DNA of 64,000 nucleotides from Xenoacremonium recifei (lineage: Eukaryota > Ascomycota > Sordariomycetes > Hypocreales > Nectriaceae): contig WOFQ01000031.1 in NCBI GenBank assembly GCA_012184525.1, positions 186,001 to 250,000 on the forward strand. Direction: 5' to 3'. Position numbers and translations under genes: made by a program. Of this stretch, positions 11,738 through 23,040 are shown in pieces. The stretch's first letter is position 1; every line of letters begins with the position of its first letter. Under the pieces are notes generated by a model that saw only the letters and a program-made list of their open reading frames with translations, did not search any database and was not told where the DNA came from.

Positions 11738-13975
11738 TCATACTCGATTTCCCCCCAATGTTGCGTTCGTAACCTCAGGCATCATCTCGCCAAATGGATA
11801 TTGCTGTCCGCTCATGAACCCATACAAGACATCATCCTGGAAGGACTCATTCCAGTCGTTCCAGTCAAAGTCGATCTCTCCAGTGAAAAGGTCGGACGGG
11901 GGCACATGAAGTCCCAGCTCTTGCATGCCTGAGCTGTTACCTACCGTGCAATTGGAATTATCGGCAGGCAACTCAGGGAAATCAATCGCACTTGACTCGG
12001 CCGGTACGTCCAAGCCTTTAGCTAGCATCAGTTTCTTGATGACGACGATCGGCTGCGTCACTCCAGGGTTCGGTATCGCCAGCTCCTCGAGACATCTAAG
12101 ACTCCAAGCCAAGCGCTTCGAGTGATTTGCCTGGCATCCTCCCGCGACGGCTGTGTTTCTGACATGGACAGTACAAGCCACATATAGACTGTAGCTAATT
12201 AGGTACGGCGCTGCTCGAAATGTGAACCCAGTGCGATACGCGACAGCCAAGTTGGTGATGTTGCGCGCAGCTATAGTACAGCGCTTCCAAGATGTCGCGG
12301 GCGCGGATGCACCTAGGGTCAAGTGGCCTTCAGCAACAAGGGGTCGATGAAGGAGGACGATAACGGCGTGGTATATAAGGTGCAAGGCCAGCACGTTTGG
12401 CGCTGCTCTGCGGCCGTTCTCTAGCATTCCCGTGGCCGGATCAAGACGAAGCTGCACAGGAAGCTCGGCCTCCCACTTGATCAACGAAGAGTCGATTCCT
12501 TTGAGGGCAGCTCTCGCTCCAGCTGGAGTTGCACCGACGACGTAAAAGTTATCGATGATGCGAGACACAATCCTGATCAGCAGACAAAGCTGCCGAAAGC
12601 ACGAGACGGAATGTATGGGACCATGTGCGACGGGATTATTAGCTCCTGACGGATCATCAAATATCGAGCCATCGGGATAAGGAGTCCAAAGCTCGTTTTC
12701 CTCCATAATATCGTTCAACTCATACGACACATGGGCATCATGAAGTCGAATGCCGCTTGGGCGACCCAAATACAGGCTCTGCAACTTATCAGAGATGAAA
12801 GCGCCCCAGAAGACCCGGCGGGCAATCTCGACTTCTTCAGCGTTCTCCTGGGTGATCTTGTGATCGATGTGCAAGCCAAGATCGAAGACCATTCGCAATG
12901 CAGAGCCCGTTAGCATCCAAGCTTTAGACGTCAAGCCCTTGGCATTATAGGTCGAGCCGAGGAGAAGCAGACCTATGATGGTAGGGATGCTAGGTGTGAG
13001 CATCAAGCGTTCCTCTTGTATGAGCTCCTCACAGCGACGAAAGAAACGCCCTCCAGCAGTGGTAGGATCATCCGGCCTGTCCAAAACATCAGGTCGGCGA
13101 GAGAACTTGCACGCGCAGGCAAAGATGGCGTTGATGAGGAACTTGGACGCAAAAGGACCGTCGCAAAGAAGATCGCGCATAATGGCCGGCCGATAAGTGA
13201 TGAGGAATGTGTGATGCTGTCGGTTCCAGTGCAGTTCGAGAAGATGCATTGCGAGATCAATGGGAACTCCATGAACGTCTGGGCGGTCCATCAAATGGTG
13301 CTCTTGTTGTCTTGAGAGCAGTGCATTTGCGAGCAGTCCGTTCTGCACATGGACGAGAGCAACTGGGTCTGGCTCATCCTGTGGCTTGACAACGGACTGC
13401 AGCACGGAAGATGGCCCGAAGGAATTGAGGTTGCCGTCCTCGTCCATCCAGAGATAAGGCGAGACATCTGGAGCGGGCTCTTCCTCTGGTTGATGGTCTT
13501 CTTCTTCCTTTTGGTGTCGCGACTGTTCAATGAGCTGTGTGTTTGGCGACGGAGTTGACGAGCGCGAAGATGCGACTCTCGTCTCATCATGGCGTCCCGC
13601 AGAAGGGGCAGTTAATGGGGTCTCATGGCTGAGTCCGCGCCCCTCAGAGCCACTGGACTTTGTGAGTTCTCTGATTAGGCTCTGAAGTCTTTCATTCTCC
13701 TCTCGGAGTTGATTAATCGTGGCCAAGGTCGGTCTACAAAGCCAGCATCAGTAATGCGCATTTACGCGGATTATGTTCTCTGAAATTATGGCGCACAGCG
13801 CTCGCTGAAAGTCTTACCTCGCCCTCCGCGCCGAAACGACGTAAACGCACTCCCGCTTGTGTCGACAACATGAGCCACAGGCCGGCTTCTGCGCGTCGCA
13901 TCGCACCTTTCGCGCGCGACAGACCTCGCAGCTACGAGCGCCTGTTTGAGGCTTCTTTTCTCGTATCTTGGCCAT
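11738..13975 (-). CDS. Zn2Cys6 transcription factor with fungal_trans domain
   Basis: Nuclear DNA-binding regulator, 717 residues. Exons 13975-13818 and 13733-11738; the intron has a GTAAGAC donor and a TTTGTAG acceptor and keeps phase. The binuclear zinc cluster has Cys16, 19, 26, 33, 36 and 43 with spacing 2-6-6-2-6. It is followed by a basic linker and a short coiled coil (INQLREENERLQSLIREL), giving the classic cluster-linker-dimerisation order. The middle homology region includes HLLELHWNRQHHTFLITYRP, the ARRVFWGAFISDKLQSLYLG motif and GRPSGIRLHD. The C-terminus is acidic (EIDFDWNDWNESFQDD), a likely activation domain. It lies upstream of and parallel to the TcuA-like gene; its targets are unknown. 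Confidence 0.9.
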
Positions 13976-14889
13976 GGCGGCGCTGCAGAGAATGAATCTT
14001 GAGGAAGATTGCTCACAGCTCGGAGGATTAAGGCCGAGTGTAAACCTCCTGATCGCGGCGCTAATGCTAGGATCCCCGCCTCATCGCCAGGGTAAGATGC
14101 AAGGCCACTATCATTCGATAACGTTCATGTTGCACTTGAAGACGGATAAACTTGTACGGAAGGATGCTGTAAGAACGGAATTTGATAGAGTGAGTATGCT
14201 ATAAGAAATCAAGTTCTCGTGTTCCATGTTGAGTATGTATCTAGTCCAGGCGGTTTGGAAACACGGGGAGAAGCCGTTTCCTCTATATGTTTGGCAATCC
14301 AACCAACATCCAGTATTTGTCCTTAAGACAACGCACGCAGAGATGCAGTCAATATTTTTCCTAGTGAGAAGATCAACCTGCCCATCAACTACTTGTAACC
14401 TTTCTGAGCTATTTAAAGAGACAGAGGCATTCTCTTTCTTCAGACTTGTCACCGATTACGGTGATAATCTCCTCTCGGCATTTCAACTTCCGACACCATT
14501 CACTAGCGCGGAGCATGACTCTCCGACGTTGCCACTCTCCACTCGGGGCGACAGGCGCCGTTTACTTCTTCCTCATGCAGAAGAAGATCTGGACAAGGGG
14601 AAATTATTTGAACACTTATCTACCGACTTCGGCCATGTTCCTCCAATCGTCTGCCCATGATTACATACGGTCCTTCAATCCCTCTCTACTTGCAACCGTT
14701 CGTATCGCACCAGGAGAACAAGCCCCAAAAGTCGCCCCTTCATCACAACTCACCGAAACAAAGTAGAAGAGGAGAAATTGTGATGGTAATTCCAATCCTA
14801 AAGCGCTTCCTATTAACGCTACTTCTCAAATGACAGCGCTGCCGCGGAGTAACGGAAACTTCAAACCACCTGCTAGGTCCTCCAGCGCA
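13976..14889. other. Intergenic region
   Basis: Promoter of the Zn2Cys6 gene and the 3' flank of the large interrupted gene. Open frames at 14226-14660 and 14446-14766 overlap each other, lack domain features and show no convincing splice pattern, so they are not called. Confidence 0.4.
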
Positions 14890-17229
14890 TCACAGCTCCT
14901 CCGGTGTGTCATTACTCTTCCCACCATCCTTGTCAAACACGTGAGTTATAAGATCATGAAGGTGATCCCCAAAGAGAATGCCCAACTGTCGTCGAATGCT
15001 CGCAACCAAGTATCCTTCGATGCGGTTATCATGCGGCCGATACATCGTAACGGGCTCACCCACGAGCTGGCCGCTTGGTCGTATCAGCGGCATGAATCGA
15101 TACAGCGAACCATACTCCCGACGAATCACAAAGCCCACGGCTTTCATGGCAAGTATAAAGGCCTTCCACGTGGTAGAGTTCTCTGGCCGGAGACAGCCGA
15201 GGATGGTTTCGCAGGCCCCAACAGCAGGGCAATCAATCGCTGGCAAGGGAAGCGGCTGAGGCATTTCGTAGACGGGAGCTGACTCCGGGTCAAGTGAACG
15301 ATCCTCTGGTACCTCCGGGATATGTTTTACTCGATCTTGGATCCAGGTGTCGGAAAATGGACGTTTCGTCAAAAGCGTTTGCGTTGACTTCTGCCGAACT
15401 TTCTTGGTGGAATTCGCCTTGCCTTCTTCAAGCTGGTACCATAGACGATCGCCGCAATTGTCCTTCATGTCTTCCCACAAATATCCCAAAGTTGTCCCTG
15501 TGAAGTCTCGCGTGAATTTATTGATGGCTCTCACAGCCTTCCATGCCACTTCGGTCTCCATGGGGTCCTCGTCAAGCGCCACAAAGGAGACATGGGCGGC
15601 TTCTTTTCTCAGCCGATTCACGACCTGATCTATCGCCTCCATGTTGCCTGCGAAGTTTGATCTTTTGTTCTTGCGGGACCTTGGGGGAAGCCGTTCTTTG
15701 TCCTTCTTGACGACGCTGACAATAGCGAAGACATCGCAAATCGCGTAATGCTCCGCCGGCGTCAGTCTTTGTCGTTCAATAGGGTTCCTGTGGTGAATTC
15801 CGGCCAATCTGTCAGCCAGATCAATTGCGCTAAAGACGCTGAGTCCAGGCTCGCATAGACGTAGGATTGTATAGAGATGATAATCGGTCTTTGCAAGGCT
15901 CTGATAGGTGTTGGTCATTGCGATACAAGGAGTGCCGTCCTTTCTCTTTGCCTTGGATGAGCGCTTGAACCATCCGAATCCGATCCGGGTCTGGATATGG
16001 CGTCGGAGAACAGCCTGGGCACGCTCAAACTCAACAGCGCAGGCATCTGATAAATCTTGAAGCAAGAATGCTGGTGGTTCTCTGCAAGTTCCTTTGGATT
16101 CAATGTCGATCATCTCCACCAATGCCTGTAAGAAATTCCAGAGCCCAGTCGCCCGGACTGTGTTCTCGAAGGCATCAAAGAGAGCGAGGCTGATGTGATC
16201 GTTCAAATCAGAGAGACGAGCACATCGACCTTGCTCATCAGCGACCAACTCCGGTCGGCTGTAGATCCAGTCGCTGACACTCTGGATCAATACTTCGGGC
16301 TCTTGCACAAAGAGGGATCTTCTGTTGAGGAACATGTTTGAGATGCTTTGGACTGGGTACTCCCATGGCTCGGAGGGGAGTAGTGCCTTGGGGGGTACTG
16401 CCTTTCGCTTCAGCAACCCTTTGTCAGTAATATCCCACACTTTCTCAACATCCCGCCATATTTTATCACCATCCAGCCACACTTTCTAAGCAAATGCGTT
16501 TTGTTCGAGCATTCTGTCAATCAGAGTGGCGAAAGTCCTCAACACGAGCCATTGTCTGGTGAGAATAAGATACGCCACAGTGCTGGGTACGCATTTGCCG
16601 GCTTCGAGGTTCGGCTTGAGACGGTCTAGGAATTCTGCGCGGGTCTCCTCCTTCAGGTGTAGGACCTTTCCGTATTTACTCACCTTCTCGTCTTGGAAGA
16701 TACCGACACGGTTTTCGGTGTCATCCAACACGGTCATTGTAGAAATTCGTTTTGTTTTCTTATTTATAAGGTGTGTATATCGTCGGACAAAGCAGTAGTC
16801 TCCTCGCAAGTCGGGCTCTTGAGAATCGCTGAACGGCTCGTCGGGGCGGCTTCCCCAGTATTGCTTCATGAGGCTCTGAGTGGCTCGATATTTAAACGCC
16901 GCCATGAGCCAATCCGGTTTGCCGTTTACCATCTCCTCAGAGAGGAGGTCTGGTATGGTGTTGTTCTGCGTTTCATGCATGTCTCTTTCCATGGTAGCCG
17001 AATCAATGTCAAGAAAGCCAAAGTTCTGGTAGCATAGTGATGAACGTGCCGTGTCCATGATAAGATGCTTTCTCAGACGGTCGCTCATGGTTAGGTTGAC
17101 TATTTCGAGCGCCTTCTTGTCTCTCTGGTATTTCATTTCGAATTCGATTCGCATTATTTCAAGCTTGAGGATTCCGTTCTTGTTGCTCGTCTTTCCCGTC
17201 CGACGCTCGGAAGATGCTGGCGTAGCCAT
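14890..17229 (-). CDS. Large unrecognised protein interrupted by an in-frame TAG
   Basis: A continuous leftward reading frame of 780 codons broken only once, by TAG at 16488-16486. It encodes 247 residues before the stop and 531 after it in the same frame. The start is ATG 17229; the frame is open a few codons further up only with TTG. No domain was recognised. The first part is charged and helical (ILKLEIMRIEFEMKYQRDKK) and ends with TVAYLILTRQWLVLRTFATL. The second part is rich in Trp and charged residues, has a Lys/Arg-rich segment (FKRSSKAKRKDG) and carries no other disruption over 1.6 kb. The intact downstream frame argues that the whole protein is, or was until recently, made. Possible readings are UAG to UGG mRNA editing, a recent nonsense allele, or a 60-nt phase-preserving intron ending in CTTAG (16486-16545, weak GTGTTG donor). 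Confidence 0.7.
16486..16488 (-). other. In-frame TAG inside long reading frame
   Basis: On the coding strand the context is GCT TAG AAA GTG TGG. Changing A to G would give Trp (AFAWKVW). TTT and AAA flank a GCTTAG loop, a minimal possible hairpin with the adenosine in the loop. Confidence 0.8.
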
Positions 17230-18225
17230 GATGACCAAAATGCGGCGTGCTCAGGGTCCTTCGGGACGGCTCGTCTCATCGGATGTCGGAGATGGAGGCG
17301 ATATAATCCACCGAAAGTATACCAACGGAATAATAATCGGGTGTGAAATGGGAGAATCGGAGATGGCTGTTATCGGAGTTGATAGAGCGGCTTGACGCCA
17401 TCCAACTTGCCTAGCACACAAACCCTCTCCAGCAGTTCCTACCAACAGCAATGACCGTATTGCTGAGGAAGGTACCGCCCGTAGCCTGGAATCGATTGCA
17501 ATTGCGATGGAAGGCGAGAGTGTTCAGGAGCGTCCGGCAACAAGTAAACGGCGTGGTCGTGAAATCCCAGACGCCACTTCACCGTCAGCCAGCACCGCCC
17601 AGCCAGAATCCGTGCCTCTAGTTGCAGCTCTCAGGGGCAGCAAGTTCCGTCGAATATTATCTGCTAACTGCAGTGTAGAGCTGTACATAAATACACACAT
17701 TCGAATCCTGAACGTGCACGAATTTAATCCCCATCCGCCTTCCTCAGCAATAACATGCCGAACCCAAAGCCATGATCAGATCCTAATGCCCAATTGCGTC
17801 ACAATCCCTGGGCACATCAAAATCTCTAACTCCCTGCATCCTGACTACCTCATCCATATCCAACCCAGATCCCAATCCTAATTCTCAATTGGTTGCTATT
17901 AACTGTTCATTGTGAACACCTCGCGGACATTAGAACCATGACTGCCCACAAAGCGCAGTGTTCTGGAAACCATGGCTTTGTGATTTCATATAAAGGGATT
18001 TTTACCCAGATCTCACAATCTCATACCCGTCCTCTCCCACTCACAACTCTCTTGTCCGCGCTTAGCTCAGTCCACCATCTAGTAAAGCGTTCGTTGCGAG
18101 GATCCAACTTGAGACAAGTGCTTCAAGTATTCTCATCTTCAACGGGATCCTATTTTAAACAATTCTCGCGTCTCAAGACCCCGATACGCGGCAAATATTG
18201 TAGGTAAGAATCGAGCTACTTCAAC
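17230..18225. other. Intergenic region with possible gene remnant
   Basis: Between about 17393 and 17690 one rightward frame stays open and reads like protein (for example TARSLESIAIAMEGE and TSKRRGREIP), but it has no clear start, then turns AT-rich and non-coding. This may be a decayed gene end. The rest holds the divergent promoters of the flanking genes. Confidence 0.35.
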
Positions 18226-18795
18226 ATGGCTAACACAGGCTCATTCTCAGTCGGCCCCAACAGCCCCAGTACTGCGACTCCTTGCTGTTCTCAGCCTCCG
18301 AGAAGGGTTCCTACACCCGGGCCCATCCAATTCCAACAGCGAGCAGAGGTCATTGGTAAGAGCGAAACCATGGTCACAAGCGACATCGCGGGCATCACCC
18401 GCTCCCTTAAGTCTCTCCAGCTTCAGCCACAAGACGTCCCGCCTAAAGTAAGGTTCTCCAGGGCAGAAAAACAACAAATGAGAGATCAAGATTGGCAGGT
18501 GCGGGATGATCTCATTACCGCCAGCATCAACCGTGCCCATCTGAACCTGGAGGCTGTTCGGGGCGGCTCCCTCGATGCCGCCCTATACGTTTGCAAGAGC
18601 AACAGTAAATGGTGGCCCGCCCTGAAGGAACTGACGGCCGGGTTGGAAGAAACGCAGATTGGAAGCTTCGAGGGCAGTGAGGCCGCCCACATGAATCGCG
18701 GTAGCCTTGAGGAGAATTCGGTCTCGTCGCATCGTTTTGAGAATCCCAAGACTTCTCTGGTCTGCGGCCGAACCTATTGGTCAGAAGTATTGTGA
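18226..18795 (+). CDS. Hypothetical protein, 189 residues
   Basis: Single-exon frame starting at an ATG in TTCAACATGG context. Not recognised. The N-terminal 45 residues are Ser/Pro-rich and likely disordered (NSPSTATPCCSQPPRRVP). The central part is helical and charged (PPKVRFSRAEKQQMRDQDWQ, then INRAHLNLEAVRGGSLDAAL). The C-terminal part is Glu/Ser-rich. There is no signal peptide or membrane segment. The composition fits a cytosolic or nuclear lineage-specific protein. It converges with the P450 gene about 200 bp downstream. Transcript evidence would be needed to exclude a chance frame. Confidence 0.5.
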   Translation: MANTGSFSVGPNSPSTATPCCSQPPRRVPTPGPIQFQQRAEVIGKSETMVTSDIAGITRSLKSLQLQPQDVPPKVRFSRAEKQQMRDQDWQVRDDLITASINRAHLNLEAVRGGSLDAALYVCKSNSKWWPALKELTAGLEETQIGSFEGSEAAHMNRGSLEENSVSSHRFENPKTSLVCGRTYWSEVL

Positions 18796-18991
18796 TCCCT
18801 GAGTTTCACTCTTTGCTAACTTAGATTGTAGGTTTCATCGCAAATCAATACGAAAGCCTCGCTTTGACATTTAAAATTGACTATCCTTTATTCACCAAAG
18901 TTTCTCGCTCATGTCATTGTTCCGTGACTAATTATTGCTCTTAGGCGTTCCATTGTCACCATAACTCCTTGCTCTCTTCTTGTTCAATGCC

Positions 18992-20712
18992 TCATTGTTT
19001 CTCTTCGACCTTCCGCCTCTTGACAAGTATCTTCACACCGTCCGGGGGGAAGATGGCCTCGGTAAGCCAGTAGTTCTTCGGTCGCTGCCCATTGTACGAA
19101 TCAGGGAACTTCATATCGTAATTCCGCAACAGATACGCCAGAATCATCTTCATCTCGAAGTCGATCAAGAACCGTCCCGGGCATGCATGCTTCCCATGGC
19201 CAAAGGGCAGAAACTCGGGTGATGTCGAGACCATGCTCACAGCAGGGGCTTTCTCGTCCCTGGCAGCGGCATCTTCGCGCAAACGGGAAAACCGGAAGGG
19301 CTCGTAGCGATCCGGGTCCTCCAACATGCCCTCCCAGACGACGGGTCGGCCCAGAAAAGAGATTAGCGTGCCCTTGGGGATGTGGATGCCTTCGGGCGTC
19401 TTAAAATCGTCGACCAGTACCTTACGGAAGTTTGCACGACCGCCGAAAGCGTACAGTCGGAGAGTCTCGCGGGCTACGCTGTCGGCGCGTGTCATGGCGT
19501 TGACCTTGGCCTTAGTCCAGAATGGCGAATCGTCGGAGCCCAGCACGCGTTCAATCTCATCCCTCAGCACAGAAATTGTGTTGAACTCGGCGTCGGAGCC
19601 TAGAACGTTGAGAAGCAGATTCGTAACCTGAATACCAGTCTGGTGCATGGCCCCAAAGTTGTTGGCCTGCAAGCGCCGCGTCATATCATCAATGTTGCCA
19701 ACCTCGTCCTGCCGTTCGCGTGCAGCAAAGCGCATCATCATTTGCAGCTGATCCTGAGGCTCCTTGTAATTAGAATCATCGGGGCTGTGCTTGAGCGTCT
19801 CGAGACGCTCTCGGTACAGGGGCTCGAAGAACTTCTTGACCTTGTTGAGGGCGACATTCGTGGGGATGTTGAACAGAAATCCGATAAGAGGTCGGAGGAT
19901 GACAGGCATGCCACCGACAAGACCAGCATTGGTAATAAGCCGATTGTTCAGGGCACAAGTCGTTGCGAGGTATTCCTGATTGCGGCCTGGATGACTGTAA
20001 GTAAAAGATTGATAGACCAAACGCCGATGACCTACAGAGAGGTGTCCCAACGATGAATCGACTCGCTGCTTGGCTGACAACTTTCAGCACCGTCGGGGCA
20101 AGATCAAGCTCCTTCCAATTTTCCGTATCTGTTCCCAGATTCGCATCAAATGCCACGCCCAACTCGTCGTTGAGACCGGCGCAGATAGTTTCCAGCACCT
20201 TGTTCAAGTCCGTCTTCACAATCATACCCTGCCAGGCATCGACGACATATTTTTCATGGCCCATCGACCAATGTGCCTGATCCAGCTCGGCAAAGGCCTC
20301 TCCTACAGAAAGCACTTCCTCGGGTTGGGCGAGGATCCAACGCATCTGGCTGCTGGGCATAATGACCTCTTTACGCATGCCAAGACTGGGAATCACTACC
20401 GGCTTGCCTTGTTTCAGGTACTGTGCACCATGGTCAATTGGAGTTGCGGGCAAGCGACAGTGTGTGAGGGATGGGTACCTTGTGATAGGCCTCTCGAAAC
20501 ATGTTGTCGCAATCGGTGTAATAGGCCAGTCTCGTCTTCAAGCTGAACGACGTCGCGCCCTCCGGCTCTCGAAGCAAGGCAATGCCCTTCGGATAAGGCA
20601 CCTGCAGCATCCATCGCTCAACCAAGTACATCAACAGCACACAGCCAAGCACAACGCCGCCCAGGACGACCGGGCTGGCCAGCCAAGCGAGTTGCTCTTG
20701 TGACACCGCCAT
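18992..20712 (-). CDS. Cytochrome P450 monooxygenase
   Basis: ER-anchored haem-thiolate monooxygenase, 537 residues. Exons 20712-20479, 20420-20036 and 19986-18992; introns of 58 and 49 nt keep phase. The N-terminal anchor is VVLGGVVLGCVLLMYLV, then the Pro-rich hinge. The I-helix reads NFGAMHQTGIQ, with His/Gln where many P450s have the acid of AGxDT; several fungal families are built this way. The K-helix ExxR is ETLRLYAFGGR, the PERF-like motif is EPFRFSRLRED, and the haem loop is FLPFGHGKHACPG with the ligand Cys475. The layout resembles fungal P450s acting on terpenoids and other lipophilic substrates (ent-kaurene-oxidase-like), but no family number or substrate can be given. There are no biosynthetic partners nearby apart from HMG-CoA reductase 2.3 kb away, probably coincidental. 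Confidence 0.9.
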
Positions 20713-21439
20713 TGTGAGCGATGCGTGCCACGATAGATAACGAGGAAGAGGGGTAACACGACAGCAAGTCTCGGGGGGGACAGATGTGGTGTTTAAATGC
20801 GTGCCGGATCCCTGCTCTAGCAATCTTAGTGCTGACGTGGTAGTGAATCCCCAGGGCTGATTAGCTGCAGCACTGAGGCTCGCAGAAAGCTAGCATGCAG
20901 CCAGACGCGATGCAGGGGTGTTGGGTCGCCATAAGGCTGGGCTAGGGAGATGCTGACGTCGGTCTCAGACACTGCCAGGCATCTACGAGTTGTCCCAGAT
21001 AGAGAAACTCAGGGGCTTGCTGAGAGATCACAGAGCAGTGTGTTGCTACCAATGTGCTTCCCCTGTCGATCTAACAGTGTCCGGCTGAATCCTTCGGAGC
21101 ACAAACGTCTTGGCCATCCCGAGCAATCCGCACAACGAGACGAAGCTACTCCGTACATACTCCGTAGGGCCAAGATATGAACCTGCCAGGGCTGCTAGCC
21201 CAGTGTAATCTGAGACCCGCGCCCTATAATTGGCCTCTCCCCTTCACCAACGGCTCAGCCTCCGTTTCTCCCGCCAACCCCTGTAATTTCCACTGTGCCC
21301 TACCCGCCGGCTCTCGTCAGTCCCATCACCTCCCCGCTATTGATCCAGAGTCAAGCAAAAAAAAGTTTGCAGAAATCTCTGCGAGGCCCTCTTGACTCGA
21401 ATATGCCTCGGCCTCTCCCATCAATTACCATAAAACCGC
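20713..21439. other. Intergenic region, P450 promoter and tRNA upstream
   Basis: Holds the P450 promoter and the 5' flank of tRNA-Lys. The short open frames at 20950-21180 and 21177-21395 look like chance frames. No gene seen. Confidence 0.4.
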
Positions 21440-21522
21440 GCCCGGTTAGCTCAATCGGTAGAGCGTGAGACTCTTACGAGTACGCGATCTCAAGGTTGCG
21501 GGTTCGACCCCCGCATCGGGCT
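21440..21522 (+). tRNA. tRNA-Lys (CTT) with 10-nt intron
   Basis: Complete cloverleaf: acceptor stem GCCCGGT pairs with ATCGGGC, the D arm is AGCTCAATCGGTAGAGC, and the T arm is TGCGGGTTCGACCCCCGCA. The anticodon stem TGAGA/TCTCA encloses loop CTCTTAA, interrupted after position 37 by the intron CGAGTACGCG at 21477-21486. The anticodon CTT reads AAG. A TTTT tract directly after it is the RNA polymerase III terminator. Confidence 0.95.
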
Positions 21523-21954
21523 TTTCCTATAACAAAGATTGAGGTTCTCTTTTTTTGGTGTTGGTGATGATATTGGCGTTGCATTTTTGGAGGTTGTTGC
21601 GTTAAGTGAAGGACATCTATGCGGAACTCGGCGTAGCATCTGATCCTTTTTTCCAGGATTCAAAATTATCTCAGGAGAATCCCGTTTGAAAGAACTACTT
21701 TCGTATTGTTTTCCATAATATTTAAGCCTCCATCACATCTGCAATCGCCGAACGTCAACGGAGGCACAACCGGGAGCGGGGCCGGACCTCCCCCGCCGTA
21801 ATCCGTAATCGGGACTCTCCAACTCCGGCCTCCGCTATCTAATCTCGTGTCTCATCGACCCCTCATGCCGTAAGACGTCTCTCATCATTCACAAAACCAG
21901 CCTCCTTTCTCCTCTCAATACTCTCTCCTACACATTCATCAATAGACTCTTAAC
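21523..21954. other. Nicotinamidase promoter
   Basis: Separates tRNA-Lys from the nicotinamidase ATG. Ends in a CT-rich stretch (about 21895-21940) typical of fungal core promoters. No gene seen. Confidence 0.4.
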
Positions 21955-22745
21955 ATGGCAACAGTCAAGCCGTTCAAACCCGCGCTGTTAGTCGTGGACT
22001 TCCAGGAAGACTTCTGCCCGCCCGTAAGTGCCGCCCGCCTCTAATCCTCATTTACACCATCACCACCAACCTCATCCAACCACCCTCTCATGATCCTCTA
22101 TTCTAACATCTCCAGTCTGGCTCCCTCGCCGTCCCTGAAGGCCGCTCCATCGCCCCAACCGTCAACACTCTCCTCACGCTCCCCTTCCCCCTCAAGATCG
22201 CCACCCAAGACTGGCATCCCGCCGACCACATCTCCTTCCACACCACCCACGGCCCTTCCGCCCAGCCTTTCACATCCTCCGCCACCATCACGCACCCCGA
22301 CGACCCCAGCCGCTCCTACACCACCACGCTCTGGCCCGTCCACTGCGTCCAGGACAGCTCCGGCGCCGAACTTGTGCCTGAGCTACGCGCCGACCTGGTT
22401 GATCGTGTGGTGAAGAAGGGCATGGATAAGCGGCTGGAGATGTACTCTGCGTTTCGCGATCCGCTGTGTGTGGTGGACAGTGGGTTGAGCGGTGTGCTGC
22501 GCCAGGCGGATGTGACGGATGTGTTTGTTGTGGGATTGGCGGGGGATTACTGCGTCAAGGCTACAGCGGAGAGCGCTCTTGAAGATGGGTTCCGGACGTT
22601 CATCGTTGAGGAGGGCACAAAGCCCGTCTATGCAGACAAGTGGGAAGATTGCAAGACCGAAATGACTGGCAAGGGCATCAAGGTCATCTCGATGAGCGGC
22701 GCGGAGGTCGAACAGGTCAAGGCATTGGGAGAGGCCAAGTCATGA
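21955..22745 (+). CDS. PNC1: Nicotinamidase
   Basis: Hydrolyses nicotinamide to nicotinate and ammonia in NAD salvage, which also relieves sirtuins of nicotinamide. The product is 232 residues. Exons 21955-22023 and 22116-22745; the intron has a GTAAGT donor and a CTCCAG acceptor and is in phase 0. Isochorismatase-fold motifs: the catalytic Asp in LLVVDFQEDFCPP directly before the intron; the metal-binding DWHPADH; the TLWPVHCVQDS strand; the lysine region DRVVKKGMDKR; and the nucleophile Cys in VGLAGDYCVKATA. Length and motif order match yeast Pnc1. In the same window as IDO and kynureninase it supplies the salvage side of NAD metabolism, but 35 kb separates them. Confidence 0.93.
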
Positions 22746-23040
22746 GTGAGAAAAGAGAAGATTAAAATTGTTTATTCTAGTTTCTGCAACGCCGTGGTAC
22801 TCGTTCTTTTTTTGCTTTCCCACTCAACCACCACAAGATACTCCAAAGACAGCATGACATTTATCTGTCTCCTTTCTTATTTACGCCCCCTTTCACATGT
22901 CGGCTAGTTCCTTTCCTGAATGTTTCAAATGCGAGAACTCCATGCTATCACCCGACCCTAACGACGACATGGTTGCGTCGTGTCTAAAAATCAACAACCA
23001 CTACTCCGACTGATGCATCTTCGGTGGCCTTCTCCCCCAA

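Noticed and set aside
17393..17881. Open rightward frame with protein-like stretch
   Set aside because: No start in good context, no splice partners, and the second half is AT-rich and non-coding; at most a gene remnant.
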